In this document: piece by piece, positions 62,691 through 64,000 of the stretch | How positions within the stretch are numbered: the stretch's first letter is position 1 | How the letters are laid out: every line of letters starts with the position of its first letter | NCBI GenBank assembly: GCA_054601695.1 | Contig: BAAHQB010000437.1 | Span: 39,067-103,066, forward strand | DNA: 64,000 bases | Origin: Amorphochlora amoebiformis | Lineage: Eukaryota; Cercozoa; Chlorarachniophyceae | Direction: 5' to 3' | The notes under the pieces: model-generated | Databases searched by the model: none | Told to the model about the DNA's origin: nothing | Seen by the model: the letters and a program-made list of their open reading frames with translations, nothing else | Translations under genes and position numbers: made by a program

Positions 62691-62760
62691 AAGGTTAGAG
62701 TTATGTCCTTGGATCATTTTATACTAATCTAACATAATTCGTGTCTAACACATATACATC

Positions 62761-62827
<67 letters not shown>

Positions 62828-62904
62828 TATATATACATATATATACCTACGTATTATATCATACGGATCAGGGAACGAAAAACTCTTAAAAAAGGAAAAA
62901 AAAA

Positions 62905-63116
62905 AAAGCATAGATACATATTGGGCTGTGACGACCGAGAGAATGGTCAAGAGGATATTGAAAAAACTAAAAGAGGAAATTAAAAAATTGCTTACGTTTC
63001 TAGCTGGCCTGAAGGGATTTTCGCCAGTCCCTTTCTGGTGCGATTCCGTTTTTTGCGCACAAAGTTTATTTTTCTTCTTCTTCAGAAAGCCTTCGAGGCT
63101 CAATAGCGTGTAATTC
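62905..63116 (+). other. Exon-like island, coding uncertain
   Basis: Non-repetitive sequence with a plus-strand frame reading YWAVTTERMVKRILKKLKEE, IKKLLTFLAGLKG, FSPVPFWCDSVFCAQ, an amphipathic and then mixed segment. It is followed by a good acceptor (ttcttcttcttcag at 63,076-63,089) and a second frame, SLRGSIACNSFSS, ending before gtgttt. A minus-strand frame is also open across it (62,729-63,124). No start or family is recognised. Confidence 0.3.
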
Positions 63117-63311
63117 GTTCTCATCTGTGTTTTATATGTATTATATATGTTGGTATAATATGTTTTATATATTTATATAGCGTGTAACTCGTTCTATCTT
63201 GTGTTTATATATATATATATATAATACTTGTAAATTATATATATATATATATATAGATATATATATATATGTTTTATATATTTATATAGTGTGTTATTTT
63301 TTTTTATTTTG

Positions 63312-63376
<65 letters not shown>

Positions 63377-63415
63377 TTTATATATTTATATAGCGTGTAA
63401 TTCGTTCTCATCTTG

Positions 63416-63430
<15 letters not shown>
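63100..63430 (+). repeat. Partial repeats of the island's 3' end
   Basis: The block agcgtgtaattcgttctcat followed by ctgtgttttatat recurs near 63,103, 63,178, 63,285 (degraded) and 63,389, joined by tatatttatata and TA repeat. The later copies keep only this 3' segment and its gt, the pattern seen downstream of exons 10 and 14. Confidence 0.7.
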
Positions 63431-63455
<25 letters not shown>

Positions 63456-63523
63456 ATATATACACTATATATATATATATATTATATACACATATACACA
63501 CACACTATATATATATATATTTA

Positions 63524-63557
<34 letters not shown>

Positions 63558-63569
63558 TCTCCTTCCTAC

Positions 63570-63610
63570 CCTTGAGTCCGTATGCTGACTGTCTCGCATC
63601 TCGGAAAACG
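63570..63610 (-). other. Exon-like minus-strand segment
   Basis: A 41-nt segment between an acceptor (tatatacag) and a donor (gtagga) is open in one phase ([13 protein letters not shown], phase 1 in, 0 out) and is the only non-repetitive sequence in its vicinity. It resembles the tiny exons of the receptor-like gene in setting. No partner exon was found. Confidence 0.25.
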
Positions 63611-63627
63611 CTGTATATATATATATA

Positions 63628-63665
<38 letters not shown>

Positions 63666-63730
63666 GTGTGTGTGTGTGTATATGTACATATACATACCTG
63701 GATATGTATATACATATATGTGTATACATG

Positions 63731-63765
<35 letters not shown>

Positions 63766-63851
63766 ATTATATTTATATAAATTATACATATGTGTATATC
63801 AACACAAACATATATGTATCTGTAATGCACACACATATATATATATATATG

Positions 63852-63905
<54 letters not shown>

Positions 63906-64000
63906 TATAATTGTAGTATATAAATATACATATATATGTATATAGGACTTACATATTAAACAGTATTTATACTGTGTATATTCATGTGTATACTATGTAT

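Overview
Kind of organism. This looks like nuclear DNA of a eukaryote, most likely an animal. The reasons are spliced exons with GT..AG borders, a PAN/Apple-like cysteine exon, a multi-pass membrane protein whose layout recalls the gustatory-receptor-like (GRL) family, and many interstitial TTAGGG/CCCTAA telomere-type arrays. No bacterial genes or operons, rRNA, tRNA or CRISPR arrays were seen. More than half of the window is (TA)n microsatellite with some (CA)n/(TG)n, so most long open frames are poly-Ile/Tyr translations of TA repeats and were not annotated.

Layout. (1) 1-41,727 is one giant imperfect palindrome. The left arm (1 to about 20,610) reappears reverse-complemented in the right arm (about 22,260-41,727) around a spacer of about 1.65 kb. 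The arms differ by substitutions, by TA-tract and satellite copy number, and by small indels. They carry at least eight paired satellite or minisatellite families, paired telomere-type arrays, and one protein-like island (16.0-17.5 kb minus strand; 25.8-27.2 kb plus strand) that is more intact in the left arm. The left arm is cut by the window edge, so the palindrome may be larger. A fold-back or haplotype-joining assembly artefact must be excluded. (2) 42.5-44.0 kb: the end of a plus-strand gene with a PAN/Apple-like cysteine exon. (3) 44.87-45.42 kb: minus-strand coding sequence, including a small secreted cysteine-rich protein. (4) 45.7-59.6 kb: the main gene, on the plus strand. Fifteen tiny exons (11-102 nt) are scattered over 13.7 kb. 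All 14 junction phases agree and the model gives 262 residues with about five membrane helices. The introns are TA microsatellites, telomere-type arrays, a 0.6 kb TC tract and arrays of partial exon copies. (5) 59.6-64.0 kb: unique sequence, a minus-strand coding fragment at 60.2-60.4 kb, several minisatellites and two weak exon-like islands.

How it fits together. The most interesting pattern is in region 4 and its neighbours. Partial exon copies lie in the TA-rich introns in an orderly way. Copies upstream of an exon carry its acceptor and 5' part, copies downstream carry its 3' part and donor, and one complete exon always remains. This suggests that TA tracts drive tandem duplications with one end inside an exon, tolerated because splicing needs only one whole exon. 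The satellites of the palindrome share the same architecture (a short unique block plus TA tract), so the same process may have produced them.
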